A stretch of DNA of 64,000 bases from Hungatella sp. (GTDB taxonomy: Bacteria > Bacillota > Clostridia > Lachnospirales > Lachnospiraceae): NCBI GenBank assembly GCA_009712635.1, contig WASS01000002.1:62001-126000 (forward strand), given 5' to 3'. Shown here one piece after another: positions 43,388-52,099 of the stretch (position 1 is the first letter of the stretch; the number at the start of each line of letters is the position of its first letter). The translations under genes and the position numbers were made by a program. A model generated the notes under the pieces. That model was not told the origin of the DNA, ran no database searches, and worked only from the letters and a program-made list of their open reading frames with translations.

Positions 43388-44218
43388 ATGAATCAAAACA
43401 ATTTAGTGTTAAAATATGCAAAAGCAAATTTAGAAATGGACGAAGCATACCATATATGCGTTCCTCCCGGCAGCAGGGTAGATGCTGTGACGACCATGCA
43501 GGGGGTCTGCGGATTTGTAATACCCATACATGGCAAAGCTTTATTTAAAGTGTGTAATGAAAACTATGAACTGAAAAGAGGAACCATCCTCCATGCAGGC
43601 CCGGACATGAACTTAAGTAAGGAAGTAATTGGAGAGGAAGAGTGGGAGTTCATATTGCTCCACTACCGGGTGTTACAAGAGGAAGAAAGGATAGATTCTC
43701 TTTTAAATATGCATTATATAATAAATCTATTTCCCAGTCAGATCGAGGAAATCATGAAAATTATAGATTACATTATGGACCAGCAGAAGCGATATGGTAC
43801 GAGATATCTATTATCCACAAAAATTTTATTATATGAGCTGGTTGAAAAACTCTTTGCCTTTTCCGAAAAGAGTCTGGAAAAAAAGCCAAAGGATTGGATT
43901 GAGGAGGTGCTTTTATACATCCATGAACATTTGGAAGACAATTTATCTGTGTCCGAGATTGCAGAACATTTTAAAATGGGTGGGAAGCAATTTTCCTATT
44001 CCTTTCAGAAAAAGATAGGACTCCCGCCAAAGAGATATATTATGGAAGTCCAGCTAAAAAAAGCCAAAGAGCTTTTGTCAGAAAGCAGTTTAAGCATTGC
44101 AGAGATTTCCAGACGGATTGGTTATGAGGATGCACTTCATTTTAGCCGGATGTTCAAGCGGAGCACAGGCATAGCACCCAGTGTGTTTCATCGCCATTTT
44201 GGAAAAAATCCATATTAA
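43388..44218 (+). CDS. AraC-family regulator of the metal-chelate/nitrogenase-like locus
   Basis: The ATG at 43388 follows AAAGAGGAAAGAC. The 276-residue protein has an N-terminal cupin-like effector domain (about 20-120) and a C-terminal double helix-turn-helix from about 178 (HLEDNLSVSEIAEHFKMGGKQFSYSFQKKIG, then SLSIAEISRRIGYEDALHFSRMFKRSTGIAPSVFHRH). AraC regulators next to siderophore transporters usually activate them when the chelate is bound. Its last codons form the first of two 22-base-spaced repeats leading into the promoter of the transport operon. Confidence 0.87.
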   Translation: MNQNNLVLKYAKANLEMDEAYHICVPPGSRVDAVTTMQGVCGFVIPIHGKALFKVCNENYELKRGTILHAGPDMNLSKEVIGEEEWEFILLHYRVLQEEERIDSLLNMHYIINLFPSQIEEIMKIIDYIMDQQKRYGTRYLLSTKILLYELVEKLFAFSEKSLEKKPKDWIEEVLLYIHEHLEDNLSVSEIAEHFKMGGKQFSYSFQKKIGLPPKRYIMEVQLKKAKELLSESSLSIAEISRRIGYEDALHFSRMFKRSTGIAPSVFHRHFGKNPY

Positions 44219-44263
44219 TTTTGGAAAAAGTCCATTCATTTTCCTGTTTTCTTATGCTATATT
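44196..44263 (+). promoter_or_regulatory. AraC-type tandem operators and weak promoter of the transport operon
   Basis: ATTTTGGAAAAAATCCAT (44196-44213) and ATTTTGGAAAAAGTCCAT (44218-44235) are 17/18 identical and spaced 22 bases, two helical turns. The second touches a poor -35 (TTCATT, 44235-44240), with TATATT (44258-44263) 17 bases on. A weak -35 abutting paired direct repeats is the classic layout of AraC-activated promoters. Confidence 0.72.
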
Positions 44264-44301
44264 CTCCTTTAAAAGGAAAGATTAAGTAAAAAGGAGATTG
44301 T

Positions 44302-45291
44302 ATGAAAAAAATTTTATCCATAGTAACCGTTACAGCATTATCATTGTCATTGCTTTCGGGCTGTCAAAGCAACAGTGAAAAGACAACTGCAGATGCTAAG
44401 GACTTAACAGATATGACTGAATCAGCTGTTTCAGTTACTGAATCCGGGATAGTCTATCCATATGAATACACAGATGCAGCAGAAAGAACCATTGTCATTG
44501 AAAAAGAACCACAGTCGATAGTGACCAATTATCTTCCTTTATGGGAAACCCTGACTCTTCTGGGGGTTAAGCCAGTCGCTGTTTCTGGTGCAGATAATTA
44601 CATAAAGACCTGGGATGCCTTTCAGGGTTACGATGTAAGCGGAGTGAAGGATCTTGGTGCCAGTGAGCTTAACCTGGAATTGCTGGCGCAGTTAAAACCG
44701 GATATGATACTGAACCAGAGCTATGACATGAAAAATCTGGAGATTGGAAATCTGGAAAAAATCGGACCAGTCGCTGTATTCGGAAATGATACGAAAATGG
44801 ATTGGCGGCTTAGCCTGAGAGAAGTTGCAAAGATAGTGAATAAACAGGGTAAGGCAGAAGAAGTAATTAAAGATCTGGATGATAAGCTGGAAGCGGACAG
44901 AGTAAAGCTGGCAGAAAAATATAAAGACCAGACCGTAGTTCAGTTTTCACTTATGGGAAAAGATAAATATTACGTTGCATACCGCCCGGATCTATATGAT
45001 AAGGAGAAAGGACTGGGATTAAATGTTCCGGAAGGCTTTACTCAGTCAGAGACTTATGAGCAGATTTCCATGGAAGCACTTGTTAAGATGAACCCCGATT
45101 ACATCTTTGTCAATGTATTTGACGGAGATGAGCCATTATTGGAAGAACTTGAGAACAACTCCGTGTGGAGGTCATTAAAGGCTGTAAAGAATGAACATAT
45201 ATACCAGATTGATGGGAGCGGACATGCAGCCAGTCCCCTTGCAACCTTATATACCGTAAATTTCATTACAGATAAATTAACGGCAGAATAA
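44302..45291 (+). CDS. Iron-chelate ABC transporter substrate-binding lipoprotein
   Basis: AAAAAGGAG precedes the ATG. The signal peptide ends in a lipobox (LSLLSGC, Cys at about 21). The mature part is a type III/FepB-like binding protein: YTDAAERTIVIEKEPQSIV, LTLLGVKPVAVSGAD, LELLAQLKPDMILNQ, MEALVKMNPDYIFVNVFDGDE. It captures a chelated metal, perhaps a siderophore or tetrapyrrole, outside the membrane. It is the first gene after the AraC-type promoter; a strong hairpin follows and may raise its level over the downstream genes. Confidence 0.88.
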   Translation: MKKILSIVTVTALSLSLLSGCQSNSEKTTADAKDLTDMTESAVSVTESGIVYPYEYTDAAERTIVIEKEPQSIVTNYLPLWETLTLLGVKPVAVSGADNYIKTWDAFQGYDVSGVKDLGASELNLELLAQLKPDMILNQSYDMKNLEIGNLEKIGPVAVFGNDTKMDWRLSLREVAKIVNKQGKAEEVIKDLDDKLEADRVKLAEKYKDQTVVQFSLMGKDKYYVAYRPDLYDKEKGLGLNVPEGFTQSETYEQISMEALVKMNPDYIFVNVFDGDEPLLEELENNSVWRSLKAVKNEHIYQIDGSGHAASPLATLYTVNFITDKLTAE

Positions 45292-45322
45292 ACTGCAAAA
45301 ACTTAAGGAAAATGGTATTTTC

Positions 45323-45365
45323 AAACAGGCAGATACGATGTCGTTACGAATGTATCTGCCTGTTT
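45323..45365 (+). terminator. Perfect 14-bp hairpin between binding protein and ABC gene
   Basis: AAACAGGCAGATAC (45323-45336) and GTATCTGCCTGTTT (45352-45365) are perfect inverted arms around a 15-base loop. It lacks a long T run. It probably acts as a partial terminator or mRNA-stabilising structure, giving more binding protein than transporter. Confidence 0.7.
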
Positions 45366-45389
45366 CATTCTTTAGAAATGAGAGAAACG

Positions 45390-47135
45390 ATGTTAAAACA
45401 GGCAATAAAGTATTATAAACCCTATAAAGTTCTATTTTTAATCGATTTACTCTGTGCAGTGGCGGTCGCTGTAATCGAATTATTATTTCCATATGCCATC
45501 AGTCATATTGTTGACGACCTGCTTCCCCTGGGAAAATGGGATGAGATGGTAAAAATCAGTCTTTTGCTGGTTCTTGCCTATTTTTTAAATACTTTTTTAT
45601 ATATGGTCATTGATTATTGGGGTGAAAAGCTGGGGATGTATATTGAAAATGACCTCCGTAATGACCTCTTTACCCATTTGCAGAAGATGTCTTATCAGTT
45701 CTTTGATAATAATAAAACCGGACAGCTAATTGCAAAGGTCTCCAACGATCTGCATCAGATAGGAACGGTTGCTCATTATGCGCCGGAACAGTTTCTGGTT
45801 GCCGGTTCTATGTTAGTAACCACAGTGATCATCATGCTATCCATCAGCAAGTTTCTTGCCTGTCTGATTGTAATGAATGTAGTGCTGCTTTTAGCGATTA
45901 ATATTAATTTTACAAAGGTCATGGTAAATATTTCACGGAGATTGTTTGGCAATGTGGGAGAGATATCAGCAGAACTGGAAGAGAATTTTGCCGGAATTCG
46001 TGTGGTACAGGCTTATTGCTGCGAAGCACATCAAAGAGAGACATTCCAAAAAACCACGGAGCGTTACTGCAAACGGCAGCAGGAGGGCTTTCTTCGAATA
46101 GCAGCCTGCAATGGAATTACCTATTTTGTGACAAAGCTTCTTCCAGTGTTAATTATACTGGCCGGTGGCTGGCTGGCACTCCATGGAAGAATCAGTGAGG
46201 GTCAATTCTTTAGTTTTATTCTGCTTACCAATCTGCTGCTAAAGCCGGTTGAGATGCTAAGTAATTTTGCTGCACGTTACCCCAAAGGAATCGCTGGATT
46301 TCAAAATTTTGTGGAACTCATGAAAATGGAGCCAGATATTAAGGACCGTGAGGATGCAGTGGAACTGGAACAGCCAAAGGGCGAGATTGTATTTAAGGAT
46401 GTAAACTTTTCTTATGAAGCAGGAAAGCCGGTTCTTGAAAATCTGTCTCTTACTATAAAGGAAGGAGAGACGGTGGCTTTTGTAGGAAACTCTGGTTCTG
46501 GAAAAAGTACGATCTGCGGCTTGATCCCAAGATTCTATGAAATCACCAAAGGCTCCATTGAGATTGAAGGAAAGAACATTCAGGACATCCGTTTAAAATC
46601 CTTGAGACAGCATATCGGTGTAGTAGCACAAGATGTATTTCTTTTCTCCGGTACAATAGAGGAAAATATCCGGGTGGGGAAACCGGATGCAAGTAATGAA
46701 GAGCTTTGGAAAGCAGCAAAGCAGGCAAATCTTTATGATTTTATTAAAGAACAGCCCAATGGAATGAAAACCATGATCGGGGAGCGGGGGATCAAGCTAT
46801 CCGGTGGGCAAAAGCAAAGGCTTTCCATTGCAAGAATGTTTTTAAAAAATCCTCCAATCCTGATTCTTGATGAGGCAACCTCAGCTCTTGATGCAGAAAA
46901 TGAGATGGAAATCCACCAATCCTTACGAGAACTTTCCAAAGGAAGAACCACACTTTTAATTGCCCATCGTTTTTCTACCATAAAAGATGCCAGCCGTATT
47001 ATTGTGGTGGAGCCAGGCGGAACAATTCAGGAAGGATCTCATGAGGAACTTATGGAAGGCAATGGGATCTATAGAAAGTTATATGAATTACAACAGAATG
47101 CACTTACAAATGACAAAGTGGGTGGGAAGGAGTAA
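45390..47135 (+). CDS. ABC transporter, fused exporter-type permease-ATPase
   Basis: The ATG at 45390 (MLKQAIKYYKPYK) was chosen; an in-frame ATG at 45378 is possible. The 581-residue half-transporter has six membrane helices (about 15-310) and an ATPase with Walker A GNSGSGKST, Q-loop GVVAQDVFLFSG, signature LSGGQKQRLSIARM, Walker B ILILDEATSALD and H-loop LIAHRFST. It should work as a homodimer. Exporter-fold importers such as IrtAB and YbtPQ handle siderophores, so it may import rather than export here; it could also expel the spent ligand. Confidence 0.85.
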   Translation: MLKQAIKYYKPYKVLFLIDLLCAVAVAVIELLFPYAISHIVDDLLPLGKWDEMVKISLLLVLAYFLNTFLYMVIDYWGEKLGMYIENDLRNDLFTHLQKMSYQFFDNNKTGQLIAKVSNDLHQIGTVAHYAPEQFLVAGSMLVTTVIIMLSISKFLACLIVMNVVLLLAININFTKVMVNISRRLFGNVGEISAELEENFAGIRVVQAYCCEAHQRETFQKTTERYCKRQQEGFLRIAACNGITYFVTKLLPVLIILAGGWLALHGRISEGQFFSFILLTNLLLKPVEMLSNFAARYPKGIAGFQNFVELMKMEPDIKDREDAVELEQPKGEIVFKDVNFSYEAGKPVLENLSLTIKEGETVAFVGNSGSGKSTICGLIPRFYEITKGSIEIEGKNIQDIRLKSLRQHIGVVAQDVFLFSGTIEENIRVGKPDASNEELWKAAKQANLYDFIKEQPNGMKTMIGERGIKLSGGQKQRLSIARMFLKNPPILILDEATSALDAENEMEIHQSLRELSKGRTTLLIAHRFSTIKDASRIIVVEPGGTIQEGSHEELMEGNGIYRKLYELQQNALTNDKVGGKE

Positions 47136-47137
47136 GA

Positions 47138-48136
47138 ATGAAATACAGGAACCGGGTTATAATCGTGATTTCAGGAAGCCTCTTGGTGCTCTGTACGGCG
47201 ATTTTCATATCTATTATGACGGGTGCCGCGAATCTCACTTTTCAAGTGGTATGTGACTCATTTTTCTCGTTTCATGCAGACGACTCAAATCATCTGCTGG
47301 TTCGGGATATGAGGGTACCAAGAGCAATCTCTGGTGCCTTAATCGGAGCTGCACTTGCTGTGGCAGGAGCAATGATGCAGGGGATGACCAGAAATCCACT
47401 GGCAGATTCCGGTCTTATGGGATTAAGTGCAGGTGCAGGATTATTCTTAGCTGTTTCCCTGATATTTTTAAAGGGGATGAGTTATTCCGGAATTATTGGA
47501 ATGACCTTTCTTGGAGCTGCCTTTGGCGCAGGAAGTGTGCATCTGATTAGCATTTTAGTTCCAGGGGGAAATGAATCCATGAAGCTGGTGCTTGCTGGCG
47601 CAACTGTAAGTACACTATTTTCTGCAATCAGCCAGGCCATTGCCATCTACACCAATGCTTCTCAAAGTATTATGTTCTGGACCATGGGTAACGCTTCTGG
47701 AGTCACCTGGTCCCAGTTAAGAATCGGAGGCCCGGTAATAGCCGTCAGTATTGTAGCTGGAATTGGTCTATCAAAGAGAATTTCTATCTTGAATATGGGA
47801 GAGGAAACCGCAAGGGGGGTAGGAGTGAACACCGGACAGACCAGGAGACTGGGAACGATTCTGGTTGTACTGCTTTCGGGAACCTCCTTTGCTCTTTGCG
47901 GAAGTATTACCTTTGTAGGAATGATGATTCCTCATTTTGTGAGATTTCTGGTGGGGCCGGATTATCGGCTCATTATCCCTGTCAGCGCCTTACAGGGAGC
48001 CGTTTTGGTGGTGGTGGCAGATGTGTTTTCAAAGACACTGAATGCTCCGGCTGAGATTCCCCTGGGAGCGGTAATCGCAGTGATTGGTGTGCCGATCTTT
48101 CTTTATTATGCAAGCAAAGAAAGGGGGAGAGATTAG
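47138..48136 (+). CDS. FecCD-family permease 1
   Basis: AAGGAGTAAG precedes the ATG. The 332-residue membrane protein has about ten hydrophobic helices and the FecCD landmarks RVPRAISGALIGAALAVAGAMMQGMTRNPLADSGLMG, MFWTMGNASGVTW, GSITFVGMMIPHFVRFLVG and EIPLGAVIAVIGVPIFLYY. It pairs with the next gene to form the translocation channel for iron chelates, heme or cobalamin-type ligands. Confidence 0.93.
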   Translation: MKYRNRVIIVISGSLLVLCTAIFISIMTGAANLTFQVVCDSFFSFHADDSNHLLVRDMRVPRAISGALIGAALAVAGAMMQGMTRNPLADSGLMGLSAGAGLFLAVSLIFLKGMSYSGIIGMTFLGAAFGAGSVHLISILVPGGNESMKLVLAGATVSTLFSAISQAIAIYTNASQSIMFWTMGNASGVTWSQLRIGGPVIAVSIVAGIGLSKRISILNMGEETARGVGVNTGQTRRLGTILVVLLSGTSFALCGSITFVGMMIPHFVRFLVGPDYRLIIPVSALQGAVLVVVADVFSKTLNAPAEIPLGAVIAVIGVPIFLYYASKERGRD

Positions 48137-49177
48137 ATGAGGATTCTATGGAAACAGTCCCGCTCTATCCGTTTACTGGTAATGTCATTACTGCTTTTAA
48201 TCGTACTTTTTTTTGTGAGTATTAACGCCGGCTATACTCCCATTGGAATAGGAGATATGTTGCGCATTTTAAGCGGTGGAGGAGATGGAGGAGAAAACAT
48301 GATTGTATTTGACTTTCGCCTTCCTCGTATCGTGGTTGCAATATTAGTGGGAATGGGATTTTCCCTGTCAGGCTGTGTGCTGCAGGGCATTACAAGGAAT
48401 CCGTTGGCAGATCCGGGGCTTCTGGGTATTAACTCCGGGGCAGGAATCGTGGTTTTGATTTTTATGACATTATCCGGGACTCTTAGTATGGGAGGTGTTT
48501 TGAGCCTTCCATTCCTCTCCTTGCTTGGAGCACTGCTGACCAGTGGATTGTTATATGCCATCTCGGTACAAAAAGGGAGGGGACTCAATACTGCCCGATT
48601 GATTCTCAACGGAATTGCCATTCAGGCTGGTATCAATGCACTGATGACCATACTTGTCCTTAAATTAGATGACACTCAGTACAATACCCTGGCTGTCTGG
48701 CAAGCGGGAAGTATTCATAATTCCAACTGGAAAATGGTTGTCAGTCTGGTTCCCTGGATTTTTACCGCAATGGGATATTTGTGTCTGAGAGCTAAGGAGC
48801 TGGATATTTTGATGGTTGGCGATGAACTTTCTGCCGGAGTGGGAGTTTCAGTCCAAAAAGAGAAAAAAATACTGCTGTTTATGGCGGTGGCATTAGCAGC
48901 CGCTTCAGTATCAGTAAGTGGAAGCCTGCATTTTGTGGGACTATTGGGGCCCCATATGGCAAGAAGATTTGTTGGCTCCAGACACAGGATTCTTCTTCCT
49001 TTTTGCGCTGTGACCGGCGCAGTTCTGGTACTGGCAGCGGACACCATAGGCAGAATCATAATAGAGCCATCGGAGATTCCGGCAGGAATTGTAGCTGCAA
49101 TTTTAGGTGCACCTTATTTTCTATTTCTTTTAGTCGCGAACAGCCGTGCTGGAAGAAAAGAAAATGCAGGAATTTAA
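48137..49177 (+). CDS. FecCD-family permease 2
   Basis: It starts immediately after the stop of permease 1. The 346-residue protein repeats the family pattern (RLPRIVVAILVGMGFSLSGCVLQGITRNPLADPGLLGI, LAVWQAGSIHNSNW, GSLHFVGLLGPHMARRFVG, EIPAGIVAAILGAPYFLFLL). The two permeases share an overall layout but differ enough to form a heterodimer. Confidence 0.93.
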   Translation: MRILWKQSRSIRLLVMSLLLLIVLFFVSINAGYTPIGIGDMLRILSGGGDGGENMIVFDFRLPRIVVAILVGMGFSLSGCVLQGITRNPLADPGLLGINSGAGIVVLIFMTLSGTLSMGGVLSLPFLSLLGALLTSGLLYAISVQKGRGLNTARLILNGIAIQAGINALMTILVLKLDDTQYNTLAVWQAGSIHNSNWKMVVSLVPWIFTAMGYLCLRAKELDILMVGDELSAGVGVSVQKEKKILLFMAVALAAASVSVSGSLHFVGLLGPHMARRFVGSRHRILLPFCAVTGAVLVLAADTIGRIIIEPSEIPAGIVAAILGAPYFLFLLVANSRAGRKENAGI

Positions 49178-49197
49178 AATATTTGGGAGGAACCAGG

Positions 49198-50028
49198 ATG
49201 AGAGAATTGAGAACGGAGCAGGTGAGAGTCGCTTATGGGGAAAATGTTATTATTGAAAACTTAAGCTTAGAGATACCTTCTGGTAAAATCACCACCATCA
49301 TAGGTCCCAATGGATGCGGAAAATCCACTCTGTTAAAAACCATCGGAAGGCTTATGAAAGCGAAACAGGGAGTGGTGTATCTGGATGACACAGACATTTA
49401 TGAGTTATCCGGCAAAGAATTTGCCAGAAAACTTGCGATACTTCCCCAGAGCCCTCTTGCACCAGATGGTCTGACAGCAGAAGAACTGGTATCTTATGGA
49501 CGCTATGCCCATCAAAAGGGATTTGGAAAACAAAGCGAAAAAGACCGGGAGATAATTAAATGGGCGCTTGAAGTCACTAATCTTTCAGCACTTGGCAAAA
49601 GAAGTATTGATCATATGTCGGGAGGACAAAGGCAGAGGGTGTGGATTGCCATGGCATTAGCACAGCAGGCAGATATAATATTACTTGATGAGCCAACGAC
49701 TTATCTGGATGTGGCCTATCAGCTTGAGATACTGGAACTGTTAGAAAATCTCAATAAAACTCAGGGGTGTACCATTGTAATGGTGCTTCATGACATCAAT
49801 ATGGCCTCAAGGTATGCTGATTACCTCATAGCATTAAAAAAAGGAAAAGTAATAGGAAAGGGTACGCCCCATCAGGTGATTACCAGGGAGTTACTCCGGG
49901 AGGTCTATCAGATTGAGGCGGATATAATGATAGAAGATTACAGTAAAAAGCCGGTTTGCATGTCCTGTCGGCTTTGCCGTCACATGGAACAGGACACAGC
50001 GGTGGTAAACGCAGCAATCGTGCAGTAA
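49198..50028 (+). CDS. FecE/FepC-type ABC ATPase with Cys-rich tail
   Basis: The ATG at 49198 follows GGGAGGAACC. The 276-residue ATPase has Walker A GPNGCGKST, Q-loop AILPQSP, signature MSGGQRQRVWIA, Walker B IILLDEPTTYLD and H-loop VLHDINMA. It energises the FecCD pair. Its C-terminus ends with KKPVCMSCRLCRHMEQD, three cysteines in CxxCxxC spacing, which is not usual for the family and could bind iron or an iron-sulfur cluster; that is speculative. Confidence 0.92.
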   Translation: MRELRTEQVRVAYGENVIIENLSLEIPSGKITTIIGPNGCGKSTLLKTIGRLMKAKQGVVYLDDTDIYELSGKEFARKLAILPQSPLAPDGLTAEELVSYGRYAHQKGFGKQSEKDREIIKWALEVTNLSALGKRSIDHMSGGQRQRVWIAMALAQQADIILLDEPTTYLDVAYQLEILELLENLNKTQGCTIVMVLHDINMASRYADYLIALKKGKVIGKGTPHQVITRELLREVYQIEADIMIEDYSKKPVCMSCRLCRHMEQDTAVVNAAIVQ

Positions 50029-50046
50029 AATGGAGGTCAGTAAAAT

Positions 50047-50787
50047 ATGAAAAAAATAGCAATATACGGAAAAGGCGGCATTGGAAAATCCACTACAGTA
50101 TCCAATCTGTCTGCAGCACTGGCTGCTAAAGGTTATAAAGTGATGCAGATCGGGTGCGATCCCAAAGCAGATTCCACCCGAAACCTGACTGGAGGAAAGA
50201 AAATCCCAACGGTACTGGAGCTGTTACGTGATAAAGAAAATCTGGTCCTTAAGGATCTGGTGCATGAAGGGGATCAAGGTGTATTATGCGTGGAAGCCGG
50301 AGGACCGGTTCCTGGAATTGGATGTGCTGGGCGTGGAATTATTACGGCATTTGAAAAGCTGGAGGAGTTAGAGGCATTTTCAGTATACCAGCCGGATATT
50401 GTAATCTATGATGTCCTGGGAGATGTAGTATGCGGCGGATTTGCCATGCCCATACGAGGCGGTTATGCAGAGGAAGTCTACATCGTATCTTCCGGTGAAA
50501 TGATGTCCTTGTATGCAGCAAATAACATTGCATCGGCTGTTAAGATGTTTGGAAAACGAAAATATGCCTCTCTTCGGGGAATTATCTTAAACAGCAAAAA
50601 CATTGAAAATGAAGAAGCGCTGGTGGAACAGGCGGCCAGGGAAATTGAGACTCAGGTAGTCTTTCAGATACCAAGAAATCCCCTGATCCAGCAGGCAGAA
50701 GCATTAGGAAAAACCGTGGTCAGTGCATTCCCGGATAGTGAGATGGCAAAAAACTATGAGAAACTTGGCGATTTGATTTTTAGTTAA
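50047..50787 (+). CDS. NifH-like iron protein (nitrogenase-like reductase)
   Basis: The 246-residue protein has the P-loop GKGGIGKST (8-16), CDPKADST (37-44), [14 protein letters not shown] with Cys93 and Arg96, and [14 protein letters not shown] with Cys129, the two cysteines that bridge the 4Fe-4S cluster of the NifH/BchL dimer. All switch motifs are in place, so it should transfer electrons in an ATP-dependent way to the next two gene products. It is shorter than true NifH (about 290). No nifENB genes are nearby, so dinitrogen reduction is not implied. Confidence 0.92.
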   Translation: MKKIAIYGKGGIGKSTTVSNLSAALAAKGYKVMQIGCDPKADSTRNLTGGKKIPTVLELLRDKENLVLKDLVHEGDQGVLCVEAGGPVPGIGCAGRGIITAFEKLEELEAFSVYQPDIVIYDVLGDVVCGGFAMPIRGGYAEEVYIVSSGEMMSLYAANNIASAVKMFGKRKYASLRGIILNSKNIENEEALVEQAAREIETQVVFQIPRNPLIQQAEALGKTVVSAFPDSEMAKNYEKLGDLIFS

Positions 50788-50821
50788 GCCAGTTATTTAA
50801 CTAACTGAAGAGGAGATTTTT

Positions 50822-52099
50822 ATGAATCAACAGCTTAAGGCCTGTCGGTTATCTGAGATAGAAAGCAATCAGGGAATCCCCTTTTCCCATGCAGTCCCGG
50901 CCGTGGGGCATCATTGTCCCATGCATACGGCTCTGGCGACACTTCAAGGGGTAAGCAGGGTCTCCACACTTGTGGTGGGAATGCCGGAGTGCGGATTTTA
51001 CAGCAGATATGTAATGGAGACACCAAAAGGTCCTAATGGAGAACTTCACTATACGTATGTGTTAGATGCCAATGAAGTGGTATTTGGATGCCGGGAAGGA
51101 TTACTAAAAGCGCTGGAAGAAATGGAACGAGACGGAGCAGATGCAATTGCTGTCATAATGACCTGCGTCCCGGCGCTGATTGGAGAAGATATTCAGGAAA
51201 TTACGGAAAGTTTTGGTGCAGGGCACAGAGCCAGGGCAGCTGCCATGGACCTGGCCCATTATAAACGCAATGGTTATGAAGCTGGTTATTATGAGAGTTA
51301 TCTGGCACTGGCGGAATTTTGTGATGCATCAAAGAAGGAAAATGTGGTTTTTCTTTTAGGCGGAGCGCAGTCACAAGAGGGTAAGGAACTATGTGGATGG
51401 CTGCGTACAGGATCTTCTTCCTATGACATTGTTATAATGGAAGATGACTTTGAATTAAGTCAGTTTACTAAAATCAGCAGCTCCTGCTTTAATATTGTCA
51501 CAAATATTCATTTTCTTCCGTTGGCAAAGCGATTAGAAGCAATCTATAATATTCCTTATGTCTTTCTGGGAGAATCTTATGGAAGAGATGGAATTGAGGA
51601 GGCATATAAGAAAATCGGAACCTCCCTTTTGTTAAGAGAGACTCCGGTCTTTTCCCATTTGCAAGAGACCGCTAAGTTAGAAGCCAGGGTGAGAGAACGG
51701 TTAGAGGGCAGCCGCTTTCTCCTCACAGCAAACATTCCGGATGCCCTGATTTTAACCGAGTATCTTTGTTCCCTTTCTATGACTCCCTGTTTTCTTCATC
51801 TGGAAGAATATCAGCAGTGGATGAAAGAATGGAAAAAAAAGATATTGTCCTACGGTTCCAATCCTTTGACCGCTTTTCTTGTAGAAGATAGCATGACAGA
51901 AGACGGATTTAAGAAGCTTGGTTTTGAGAAGCCAGGAAGTTATCGATTTGTCATTGGAAAAGAGATCGGAGAGGAAATTGGCTGTCTGAAAGCTGGAAGA
52001 AGCTTTTTGCCGCCGCTCATTGGATATGAGAGAACCGCTGCCCTACTTAAACTTCTTGACGGGCTTTTAAGAAAGGAGGATCCCTATGCCGCTTTATAA
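50822..52099 (+). CDS. NifD/BchN-like catalytic component subunit
   Basis: GAGGAGATTTTT precedes the ATG. The 425-residue protein has the three cluster cysteines of the NifD/BchN type: HHCPMHTAL (Cys32), GMPECGFYSRYV (Cys57) and MTCVPALIGEDI (Cys115). A further Cys222 in ISSSCFNIVTNIHFLPLAKRL lies where NifD keeps its cofactor-binding Cys275. It overlaps the next gene by 14 bases, so the two subunits are co-translated, as expected for a heterotetramer. The locus context is metal-chelate uptake; the substrate is unknown. Confidence 0.87.
   Translation: MNQQLKACRLSEIESNQGIPFSHAVPAVGHHCPMHTALATLQGVSRVSTLVVGMPECGFYSRYVMETPKGPNGELHYTYVLDANEVVFGCREGLLKALEEMERDGADAIAVIMTCVPALIGEDIQEITESFGAGHRARAAAMDLAHYKRNGYEAGYYESYLALAEFCDASKKENVVFLLGGAQSQEGKELCGWLRTGSSSYDIVIMEDDFELSQFTKISSSCFNIVTNIHFLPLAKRLEAIYNIPYVFLGESYGRDGIEEAYKKIGTSLLLRETPVFSHLQETAKLEARVRERLEGSRFLLTANIPDALILTEYLCSLSMTPCFLHLEEYQQWMKEWKKKILSYGSNPLTAFLVEDSMTEDGFKKLGFEKPGSYRFVIGKEIGEEIGCLKAGRSFLPPLIGYERTAALLKLLDGLLRKEDPYAAL

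Noticed and set aside
48232-49059. Minus-strand open frames under the second FecCD permease
   Set aside because: The plus-strand permease is unambiguous; the reverse frames are composition artefacts.
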